Below, in pieces: positions 11,301-23,300 of a stretch of 64,000 nt of DNA (its first letter is position 1; every line of letters begins with the position of its first letter). Below the pieces are notes generated by a model. It did no database searches and was not told the origin of the DNA. It was given only the letters and a program-made list of their open reading frames with translations. Made by a program: the position numbers and the translations under genes. The DNA is from Cryptomeria japonica (taxonomy: Eukaryota; Streptophyta; Pinopsida; Cupressales; Cupressaceae): assembly GCF_030272615.1 (NCBI RefSeq), contig NC_081407.1:139318897-139382896 (forward strand), in the 5' to 3' direction.

Positions 11301-14300
11301 AACCTTGACATCTTAACTGAAATGAACTGCACTTATTTGTGCAACCGTTTAGAGCCTTGTGTCAGGAAGCTTCTAACTACACACACACGGACAAATTAAA
11401 ATCAACACTATCAATTATTTCACCATCACACTAGCAATCTGATCAATCTTCATATCTTGAAAGACTTCCAACTAAGAAAATGAGTATGAAAAAATAATCA
11501 TATTTTCATTAAGTATTTATCAGTATTTACCAGAGACAACAAGTATAATATCAAAAGAGACTAAATACATCATTAAGGTTTCAAAAATAGTTTAACAAGC
11601 TCTTCATTTCCTCCTATTTAACAGGCAGACTTGAGCTTCATGTCAGAAATGAATGCATCCAGTAACCAAAACAAATATAGAACTGATTTAACATTTAATA
11701 ACTCCCCACTATATGACAATAAATTAGAAAAAATAGTAATTTATACATGCTCACCTGTTAACCTTCACGTTACCATCAAAGACGGCATGCCCAGAGGAAT
11801 GTGTCACAATACACTTATGGAGCTGCCTGCTATAGCCTCTTGGATGGTCTAAAATGATCTTACTATGTAGATCTTGTATTTGGTTTTCACCAGCTAAGTG
11901 GAAAGTAGACAACTCTGTCACTGTGTCAGGGCCCAATTGTTGAATCTGTAGATTATGCCTGTTCAATCTGCCTCCAGTACTTGTCTCTACCAAATTGTAG
12001 CTACTGGATGTACCCTGCATTATAGGAACAACCTGTAAAATCACATTGATGGGCTTGTAGAAATGAAGATATTTACCACCTGGATCACATCTGATATGAT
12101 ATTTACATATATATTGCGCTATACAAAGAAAGACTTTACCACACTTTTATGTGATAATAAAATGTAGGCAGAAAGCAGACCTCAAGTGCTACACCACATA
12201 TGCATCATATTTTTTTGACAGACTAAGATTACAATGTAATTCATCTCATTAGAGAAGAATTCAATAATGGGAAAACTGCATGCATTGAACATCTAGGTTA
12301 AATCAAATGTGCAACACATCTGATATAGTATTACAAATAAATCGCACTATACAGATAACTTAAGTGCTACACCACATATGCATCATGGACAGACCAAGAT
12401 TACAATTTGATTCATCTCATTAGTGAACAATTCAATAATGAGAAACTTCATACATTGAACATCTAGGAAATTTTCATCTACTGGCCTGACAAATAAAACT
12501 TATTTAACCAAGACACTGTATCCAGTTGGTTTGCATGTCATTCTTTTCAACAATAAACAGACAAGGCAGTTAAATTTCCTGGAGAGATTCTTTGTAGTTT
12601 TAGCCTCTCTCGAATCTCTGAAAAAAAATCCGCAAAGGAGTAATATTGGAGGCATTTATCCATAATTTTTTGTCAAAATTTAAAACATAGCTACACTGAA
12701 ATAAATTCCAAAAAGAGGAGCATAAAAGACACAGCACCATAGTAAATATGTAAGAGCGACAAAACAATCGTAATTTACTGTTCCCTTGGTCATTTTCCTT
12801 TCTTACCCAAACAGAGAAGATGTAGAGGAATTAATTTTGGTCTTTTTTGTTGCATTTACGAAATTCTACACAACTAACCTGCACTGATAAATAAATTCGA
12901 AAGAAAATAAGAAGAAAATGCTTACCTCTAATAAATAGTCTCATGTTCCATTTATCTTATTAAATCTAAGTAAATTGAAAACATTCTACAATTTTTGCCA
13001 AACTGGAAATATTTTCCAGATTTCCATTGTTTTTTAAAACGAAAATAAAGCAACCCCTGTTCATGGGGTGGTTAGGGTTAATCCAGCTCCAAACCCAAGA
13101 TTAAAAAGCCAAGTGGATCCCACCTCCCAAAGGCTGGTACAAGCTCATCTTCAACAGGGCTTGTAGAGGTAACTCTGACTGCTCAAGGGCAGGATGCATG
13201 ATCAGAGATCATGAAGGTAAGTTCATTGGAGCAGTGGTGAAAAAACTCAAGTCAAGAACTAATAACAATGCAGAAGACCAAGCCATTTCCTAAGACACAA
13301 AACTTGCAAACACTTTGGTCTAAGTCAAGTATGCATTGAGTGGGGCTCTTCAATCATTACCAATGCCATCCACAGGATATCCTTGCTAAGCTGGAAAAAA
13401 ATAATATTCTTGTCCAATGCTGGCCCTTATTGGAAGACTTAATGGATTTCACAATTTGCTGCATCTATAGAAAAGCAAATGGTGTTGCAGATGCTCTAGT
13501 AAATGTGTAAATTGAAATGAATGTGGATTTTATCATCAACAGTTCCCCACATGTGTGGCAACAGGTAACACCAGATATATCATATAAATTCCCACAATCT
13601 AACAATTGGATTTCATAATTACTCTATGTTGAGGCTGCATTTGACTCATTTCAAACTAGAGAGTGTATGGAGAAGAGTAACAGAGAGTACACATTTGATC
13701 ATGGCAATAAACATCAAGAAGCCACCTCCAAGGTCTTTATAAAATTGCCTTATTTCCTCCCTATTCTTAGAGAGCCGGAGATATTGACAATGGATACTAC
13801 GGTGCAGTTGATGGCAAAGAAAAGGCAAATCACTTTTCCTTAAATAAACTTTAGATTTCAGGTTGAAAAAAAACTTCAAGACTACGGTGATCATCATTCT
13901 CCATGCAATAAAAGTCACTTTGAGTGAGACTTTCATCTCCACATCCCATCACTATAGACTTAATTTGGATGTTTATTTGATGTTCATTGCGGTCTTTTTC
14001 AAGGCAAGGGAGTCAAAGGATGTCATTAGAAGTATAGTCAAAGGTCTAAGAGAGTCTTAGGCAATTTTAAACAATGTCATGTTTGGTCTTAGTTTTCACC
14101 TTGGTGATGGGATCTGGCCACTCATCAATTCATCATATACTGGACCTTTGGTCTCGTTTGTCATCTTGGCAGTGGGTCAGAATGAAGCATAGAGGCAAGA
14201 AAAAACAAGATTGAGAACCGAATTCCTTGAGGCTACTTCTAGTGCAGCTCTAGTGCAAGAGGTAGACTGGTCTTTTGCATTTGAGCGTGGAAGCTTTGAA

Positions 14301-17300
14301 TTGGGTTTTGGTGAAGAATTTGATATGGAGGAAGAGGTATGAACAATCCCAAAATATGAAAGAAATGTAATGGGTTTTCTATCAAACCCATAATTATAGT
14401 ATGTAATAGATTAAGCAATGTAACGAAACTCTATCACCCTAGAGTTTTTGATAATGGACCCTCCACAAGAGCAGCCATTCAAAACTATAATTTTTTTTTT
14501 TTTGATATTGATTCAGGAAGTTAAAGCCACGTTTACCTATCAATAAAAAAACTAGAATAAAGTAACCCATGTTTTTTTGAATGGTAATTTTGTTCCTAGA
14601 GTACATACATATATTCTTCTTAGATGAAAAACATAAAAAAAGCAAGTGCAAATTGTCCAATGTGGTTCTTGTGCAATTTGTAATCTCTTTCGACATCTTG
14701 ATGATTTGTGACAAAACTTTCTTCTTATAAGCAAAAAATACAGCTAACGTATATCACCATCAAACATGGAGTATTTGATGCCCATTTACGTTTCGTGCAT
14801 TGTTATTCTTGCACAACAAAATCCTCCTCAGTATTTTCTCTATTACAGTGAAGCTTGGGAAATCTTATGCACTAAATTGAAAATTTGACAATTTATTGAT
14901 GCTTTGAATTTGAAATATCTTTTATTCTGTCAAATTTTCTGCACCATAACCTTTGATGAAGCTTTGAAACTTAAACAATTTGATGAACACTATTCAACTT
15001 GAATGTTTGTTTACAAATGTGTTTCTTTAGACTGATCCCAATCCAATTTTGAAAGGAATTGATAGAAGAAAAGAGTATTTGATGGAAAACGACTGTTGTT
15101 TATTGTTCAAATTATGATATTCCCTTTTAAAATTTGGTATCCTACAACTGTAATCTGAAATACCTTTCCATCAAATTTTCTGCACCATAATCTTTGATGA
15201 AGCTTTGAAACATAAACAATTTGATGAACACCCTTCAACTTGAAAGCTTATTTACAAATACATTTCTTTAGACTGATTCCAATCAGATTTTGCAAAGAAT
15301 CAAGAGAAGAAGAGACTAGTCAAAGGAAAAAACTGGACCTAAATCTTATAAAAATCTCAGAGCTTCTCAAACTTGCATGTGGCAACAATTGATATCTGTT
15401 AGTAGATATGTAATGGCATTGATTTTACTAAGGGTGGCACTTCTTCAGCAGTATTTTCTACTTCCTTCAGTGCCGCATTCTACCTCCATTATGTGATTCC
15501 CATACTCTATCTGCATACATGTTCAAACTGAACAGTCACACTACCCTTTGTTGTTGACGGCAGCATGTAGTCAATGATTCAAGGACAGCATTTTTTAAAA
15601 CCTTCACATAAGGCAGAATATAATGAGCTGGTGGCCACTACTTTTGGCCTAGATAAACAGGTTTTTTATGCACTGTTTGTGCTATATTACACACTTCTCT
15701 TTTGTCGCAATTCTCCATTCTTAGGCTGCACTGACTGCTAATTCATTTGCATTTAAACAGATCCAAGTTGTTTTGTCTTCTTCTGTGCGGCAGACAATAC
15801 ATTTGTTTCAAATCTTCCGGGTTTTATGTTACCCTTGAAGTATCTATCCATTGTCTATCACACCACCCACACCAGAGGTGAACACTCTTGACCTCCCCCT
15901 TAGCCCTTGAATTGAGCATGACTGGAAAACCGGAAAAAAAAAATCAAAGATGGCAGCACGTATTTCGATTCTCCAAATTTTTGTTTCAAAACTTCCAGGT
16001 TTTATGTTACCCTTAAGTATCCATCCATTGTCTATTACACCACCCACACCAGAGGTGAACACTCTTGACCTCTCCCTTAGCCCTTGAATTGAGCATGACT
16101 GGAAAACAGAAAAAAAAAACATAGATGGCAGCACTTATTTCGATCCTCCAAATTACTGCTATCAATTCCAGTGGGACCGAATTATAATTCACTCTGATAC
16201 CATATTGCAATCATTGTAGAACAATGTTTATTGAAGTTTGTAAGAAATATATACATGAGAAACAGTTGGTTATCAACCAACCATCAACCATGCAACTAAA
16301 ACCTAATAATAAACTATGATTATTAGATTAGTATTATTGTTAATAGTCATTTACATTAATATGATGTAATATATATTTTTATTCTCATAATTTGGATATG
16401 CAAACTTCCCATTTTTTTTATTAAACTCTATCCATAGTAATTGTTAAGGAGAAATTCTAACAAATTCAGTTTGTCACTTTGCACCTTGCAGGGCATATGA
16501 TTGGTGGCGAATGATTGAATGCCAATTGGACAAGGGCTGATAGAAAGGGGATGGCAAACCAGAAATAACCACTTCGGAATGATTTATGACTGCCTTCAAT
16601 AATGCTCTTGAAGCTTATATCCAAGAAAGACTAGTTCTTGGCCTTCAGGAATATGAAGCAAGAAATTGTGGCCTTCTACAAAAGAAAATTTCCACCAAGT
16701 TGGATTGTTGATGTATAATATTTTTACCATGCACATAGTTGCTATGTGCATTGATGAATTAAACAAGTCCATCCAGGAATATGTCTAGGGGCCATGTTGA
16801 GAAATTGTGGAGTTCCCAACATAAGGATATGTCTAGGGGCCAACTCTGAAAATCTTTCTTCACAAGAAGCATCATCAACAGCATCTAGCCTTCTTTTATC
16901 TAGATGAAAACCACCTTGTGAATGAGTCATTGATAAAAGACCAAAGAGGATTGTAAGTTGATGTCCTGTTATTCTTTTGAACAATGACAATGAGAAATTC
17001 CATTTTCTTCCAACAAGTCAGATTTGAGCATTTAGATCCATCTTGTGTTCAGAAGAACTCAAGCAATCGGATTGTAGAGCATCATTGGTTGTCCAATGAT
17101 GAAGGATTGTCATAATTCCCATTTGGCAAAGCATTATCAACAGCAGGTTTATCATCATTGCCATGTTAAAAAGAATCATCAATAGCATCTAGCCTTCTTT
17201 ACCAGGACAAAGCCAACCTTGGAAACAAGCTACTGTCAAAAGGCCAGAGAGGCTCTAGAAGATTATCTCCTGTTATTCTTTGGAAGAATGATAATGAGAA

Positions 17301-20300
17301 ACCATTTACCCAAGGATAGTCCATTTTCTTCCAACAAACTAAATTTGAGTCTTTTGGATTCCATCTTGTCCTTGGAGGAGTTTGAGCAATCAAAATATGG
17401 AGCATCGATGGCTGTCAAGTACTGCAGAATTACCATCATTACCAGAATTTTTCACTACATTTGGATTCTAATAAAATCTCCCTTTTATTAAAAGTCATCG
17501 AGAATATTGAATAAAAGTGAGAAAATTTGTAGTGACCTCCTTTAAATTCTGTTTAATAGTTCCCCTCCTCCATATGTGAAGTGTAAGACAAGTAATCTAT
17601 TAAGGAGGCCCATTTATACTACTAGCATGCTCTTTGATCTCATCCATTGGATTACCCTTCTGAATCAACAGTTAAAAATTGTCTTTCCTTTTGTAGCAGT
17701 CTACAAATATAAGGTTCCAACTCTATGTACTCAACTTTGGGTCCATTAATCAATAAACAGTCTTTGCTTTTGTTTTTTAACAAGTTGTCTCAGGGAGTGT
17801 CTTTTGTCTTGATGTTATGTGTGTGATGGCTGCCTGTTTGTGGTCCTCAAGAAGAAGTAGAATGAACCAGCCCCAGCTGCAATCATTATATTTAGATCAA
17901 ATGAACGGTTGAATGTTATAAATGTTGAAATATGTAGCTAAGATCGGATTCTAGTTTAAGTTATTCATGTAATTGGGCTGGGCCCCATTGTAACTTATAA
18001 TAATAGGGCAGGCCCTATTTGCGCATTCAACTTATGTATTATGTAATTGTTATGGGGCAAGACCTATCAAATATGTAGCTTGTAATTAGACCTTGACCTA
18101 TATAATTGTAACGTGTTAAACTCTTGGCATAATATTCTTGCAAGCCAACTTGGGAAAGTTAAAGGGCTAAGTCGCCTATAAATACAAGGCATCAATCATT
18201 ATTCATACACACATTCAGGAAATACAATCCCTACAGCGAATTATACTCAGAAGTTAGCAAATTACATTTAGAGGACAGCGAACCTTATCAAGGCACAGCG
18301 AACTCCCTTGAAGGACTGTGAACTGGTCTAAAGGGGGCAGCGAACATCATATGAGAGTCAGCGAAACATCATCCTTGTGACAGCAGATCAATCTTGTAGA
18401 CAGCAACCTCAATCTACCATCCTCCTTGCCACAGCAACAGTCGTATTGCAGATAAGTTTATGATTGCTATCTGCCCTAGGGTTCTGTGCATATTTGCTGA
18501 CAGCTTCATGTGTTGAAGCTCATTGTAAACTCAATTGGTTATTGCCTAATCTAGATCTTTGGTTGCTGGGTTTTTCCTCCAAGAGGGAGGTTTTCCCAGG
18601 GTGCATGTGTGTTATGTGTATGATTTACTTTGCATTCTGATTTTCCATTCTATATTGCTAATCTGATTACTTAAAATCAACAAGAAAGGGGATCCAATTG
18701 ATCCATTATTTTGGCATATCACATCCTTTTATTTATTTATTTTCTTAGCCCCCTTTCCCTCTCTTCTTTTCCCTGCAATTAATAGCTTAGATAGGAAGTG
18801 AGGAACTGACCTTCTCTTTAGGTTGATTGTGCATTTGAGCTATGCGTGTAGGCATCCAACACTAATGCTCAAAATTGGCATATCCTACTCCCAGCTGGGT
18901 TTGTAATTTTGAAGTAAACAACAGTCAGTCTTAAACCAATGCACTGGAAGAGCAGATCTACCTGCTGTCATTATAGTCACAAAGTTTGGCTTATATGATT
19001 CTTTCAAAAAAAAGCCTTGAGGAAAGAAGAAATAAGTAGCCATGAATTTTTCTTAAGACAGATTCTTCTTCTCCCATTTTCATTGGAATGTCATCAGCTA
19101 TATTCGAGAAGCATTTGAGAAGAGGTGTCTTCACATTTAGCTATTTCAGAGACTCAGTGATCAAAAGAAAGATTATTTTCCCTTAATGGATGAGGACTGT
19201 AATACCACCAATTAGGGTTATTGTATATTTCTATTAATTTAACTCCATGGAACACCAATGACAGCAACTTAATTCCAATCATATTTAATGCAACAACTAA
19301 TAAACTTATCAGAATATGCACAAATGAATTATAAACTCTTAAAAATATCAGTCAACGCGCAACTCACCGTAACTGATTACTCCTCTTATTAACGACGGAA
19401 ATCACACTTGCAGTCAATTCAGTTTACCAGGCTTTTGGGAACAATAGCAGCAATAATATTATCAAGAAATATGATAAATCACAACCTGAGATTTACAAAC
19501 CCTAGGCGCTAATAAAGACGCCTTAAATACAAACAAGCAGGCACTGTAAGAGCCACCCTAACAGCAGATCAATGAAGCTCAATTACAATGCTGTGTAGAA
19601 TTGCTCACGTAACCAGGATTTAGGTAGCAACCACCCTTAGAATAGTAGGAGCCCTGCCACCCAGGCCTACTTTTAGAAAATTAGGCCCAACCCAACTATA
19701 TCCTCCCACCCACCTCCAGTAGTTGACTTGCCGTTGCCCGCCCCCTCAATAAAAAATTGGTTGTATGGCAAGGTAACTTGGTCACAAGTTGTTCCCCACA
19801 AACTTCTTGGCAACCACACTTGCTCCCGGTGTCCTTGTTACCCTTGTCCCCCACCAACTAGCTACCATTCACGGCATTCACTCACGAAACAACTATGGGA
19901 ATCGGGGAATTTCCATCCTCCAATATCCACTGATAGATGAACAGGGTGTTCAATCTATTTGAGTAAAATTAATGGATAAACAAACATTGCCTTCTCTTGA
20001 TCCCTAACGTAACCGAAGACTCACCAGGCTGACTTCTAAGTCAGTTTTCTGCAGGGCAGCATTTCTTTATTTTTAGAGTTCTCCCAATTTTAGTTTGTTT
20101 CCGTTTCTGCCATTTTTTGAGGCATCAATCTTACCTTTGGTGTGCTGCGGCATTAGTGGTGAGGTGGGGATCTAGTTATCTATGGGGTTTTTTTGGCTTT
20201 GGAGGTGCAGATTTAGGAAAAGAGTTCAACAAGTTTGTTTTACACAGTTTTTGGCTCTGTATTGATTTTGGTATTGCTGAACTCAAAGAGATGGAGAATA

Positions 20301-23300
20301 TAAATAAATTTCTGAATTCTGGTGAACTATTTTCTTGTTTTTCTTTTTGTTCTTTGGAATCCTATTAGAGCTGACTTGCAGGGCTGAGGCCTTTATCTGC
20401 AACAGTTTTTGGTATGAGAGCAATCCATGATGGCCCAAAGGGGAGCCCACATCAATTTGTGGGGGAGGGGGGGCGCAGGAGGAATGCATACCCTCAAAGA
20501 AACGCTGATGAATTGCTTCAAAGTTTAGAGACCCTTGAGGCAAGATTAAAATTGGAAGAGTCTGAAAAGGAATCAGAGAACTTGAAGAATGCTACTACAA
20601 TATCAGATCCTATGGAGAGGCTTATTGAGGCATTGACAAAACAAAGATCCAAAGTAAAGGTGGATATTTCTAATTTTAAAGGTGAGCTTGACCCTGATAT
20701 TTGTTTAGATTGGATCCAGGAGTTAGAGAAGTACTTTCATATAGAGACATAGATGAAGATGACCAAAAAAGAGTAAAGACCATTGCTTCTAAGTTGAAGT
20801 CGCATATAGCCCTACGGTGGGAAAACGTGCAGAGTTCAAGAAAGAGACAAGGAAAAGAAAAAAATGACTTTGGACTAAAATGTTGAAACATTTGAGAGCT
20901 CGATTCTTGCCCTCAGATATCCAACAAAAATTGTTTAAAGAATTTCGGAATTGAAAACAAAGAGATCAGTCAGTACAGACTTATATAGAATATTTTTTGA
21001 GGCTTCAAATTCAGACAGACATAAAAGAAAGTGAATAGCAGGCTGCAGCCCGATATGTGGATGGACTCAAATTTCAACTTCAAGATGAGGTTGCATTGAT
21101 GAAAGTTCCTACTGTAGATGAGGCATGTGGATATGCCTTAAAGGCTGAAGAAAAACTGAATTGTAGAAACAAAATAGTGAGTAAAAGGGGTGATAGCAAT
21201 CAAAATAAGGGAAAAGAGGTTTCTCTAGAACCTACCATGAGTGAATAACCAGAAGATGGCAAAAGTGTGAAGGCTGACTTTGGAGTAAGGGGAGGCTTTA
21301 GAGGTAGAGGTTGAGGACAGCTGCCTTCTGGAGAATAAAAGCCCTTGAAGTGTTTTATTTGTGATGAAGACCATAAGGCCATAGATTGCCTTCAAAACCC
21401 CAAATGAGTGATGGTAGCCCAAGAAGAAGAAAAACCCTGGTTAGATGACACTGAAGCTGAGTCGGTAGAGAACCTGATGTTGAGAAGAACCTTAATATCT
21501 TGAAACAAAGAAACCCTCAAAGCTAACTAGAAGAGGAAGAGCATCTTCCGAACAATATGTAAATGTAAGGACAAAGTGTGCAAGGTGATCATAGATGATG
21601 GATCTACTGACAATCTAGTAAGTACAAAAATGGCTGATAATTACAGCTTTCTTGCTTTCCAAAAGCTAACCCCTACAAAATTTCTTGGTTAAAGAAAGGT
21701 CATACTGTGCTTGTGGATAAGTTTTTGTCTTTTTGCTTTCAAAATTGTTCCCTGTGAGGATGAAGTAACATGTGATGTGGTGTTGATGGATGCATGTCAT
21801 TTGTTGTTTGGAAGGCCATGACAATATGACTGGAATGTAATCCATCAATGTAGAGAAAATACTTATGAGGTTCAACATGAAGGAAGGAAACTATCTTAAA
21901 ACCGAGGACAAAGGAAGGAGCATTTGAAGTGATAGTTTTGTCTCTTCTAACAGAAGCTAGATTTGAGCTTGAAGAGAAAGGTGAAAACCCAGAAGGGAAT
22001 TGAAAAAAAAAGTGAGAACAAAAGAGAGAAATTATTCGGATAATGAAATTCAACCAAAATTGAGGCAGAGCTGCAACAAGATTCAACTAATATAATTATT
22101 GGTGAACCTCAAATGTAGATGTTGAAATTTCAATTGATAGTAATGTAGCTAAATGCAATAGTGAATTGTGGGGATATGAGCATGATCATAATAAATCTTC
22201 CATGGATGTGATAAATTTGGTAAAAGTGCCTATTTAACTCAGTACAATAGCAATGATGTGAATTATATTTGGAAGAGTAAAAATTTAAAGTCCATTAGTG
22301 ATTATTTTGTGGATTCTACATTAAGGATTTTGCATAGTTATATCGGTCCAATTGAATGGTGGAATCAGCACTGGGCTCCCCACTCCAGTAACAGTAGGAT
22401 TGGAAAATTTGGTCATGGCTCAAAATTGTGTCAAGGAATCCCAAAAGACTACCTTGGTGACAGGTCTACTGATAAGTTTGTTCCCTCATATTGGTGGCAA
22501 TGTTGTCCAGTACTTCTAAACCAGGAGGTTCAGACTTTTCAAAAAGATGGAGAAGATAAGGTAACCGAAGATTCACCAGGCTCACTTCTGAGTCAGTTTT
22601 CTACAGGGAGGCGTTTCTTATTTTTATTGCTCTCCCTATTTTTAGCTTGTTTTTGTTGCTGCCTTTTTCTGAGGCATCGGTCCTATTTTTGGTGTGCTGT
22701 GGTGTTACTGTGTCAGTGGTGAGGCGGGGGTCTAGTTATTTATTGGGTCTTTTTTTGCTTTGGAGGTGCAGATTTAGGAAAGGAGCTCAAGAAGTTTTTT
22801 TACACAGTTTTTGGCTCTGTATTTATTTTGGTATAGCTAAACTCAAAGAGATGGAGAAAATAAATAAATTTCTGAATTCTGATGAACTATTTTCTTGTTT
22901 TTCTTTTTGTTCTTTGGAATTCTCTTGGAGCTGACTAGCAGGGGAGATGCCTTTATCTGCATCAATCCCTGTCCTGAATAAAAATGCAATTTTCAAATTC
23001 TTCTCCCTTCCCTCCAAAATACACCCGCACAAAATCCTGTTGTTTATAATTAGGGCCTGGCGGATTCCAATTGCCTTGGGCAACATTGGAATCCGCCTAA
23101 GGGGACCAGCCCCTTCTCCAATATATGGGGCCAGGTCCTATACTCTTCGGCCACTCCAAAAGGACACCACGCTACACCTATAGGTCCCCACGCCACTCCT
23201 TGATAGGGCCGACCTATCCTCTACAAACAAAGGAAATTAAATAAACTAATTTGCAAATTAATTGGGTAAAGCCGACTTGGTTAGGGGTGTTTGATCTCCT

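Larger units (their letters stand above)
8317..11754 (-). other. SufD intron 2 (3438 nt)
   Basis: Donor GTGAGC at 11754 and acceptor CAG at 8319-8317 bound the intron. It holds a 161-bp tandem duplication near its 3' end, a GC-richer patch around 9520-10230 with short repeats, and two 5S-rRNA-like segments at 10316-11125. The remainder is AT-rich with no recognisable motif. A short (TA)n run lies at about 9621-9636. Confidence 0.9.
20005..22964 (+). mobile_element. Short LTR retrotransposon with gag and protease only (TR-GAG-like)
   Basis: Two direct LTRs (20005-20404 and 22557-22964) flank a 2.15 kb interior. The insertion is bounded by the 5-bp target duplication ATCCC (20000-20004 and 22965-22969). 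LTR ends are TA..CA, probably from TG..CA. The interior has a primer site, gag, zinc knuckle and aspartic protease remnants, then about 640 bp of unknown sequence and a purine-rich tract. It has no reverse transcriptase, RNase H or integrase. It lies in SufD intron 1, antisense to the gene. The gag is Ty3/gypsy-like and resembles that of the element at 39110-45143. An autonomous element that lost its pol by internal deletion and a true non-autonomous family both fit. Confidence 0.85.

Noticed and set aside
18230-18430. CRISPR-like array
   Set aside because: Spacing is irregular and repeat words are short and degenerate. The DNA is plant nuclear DNA inside an LTR.
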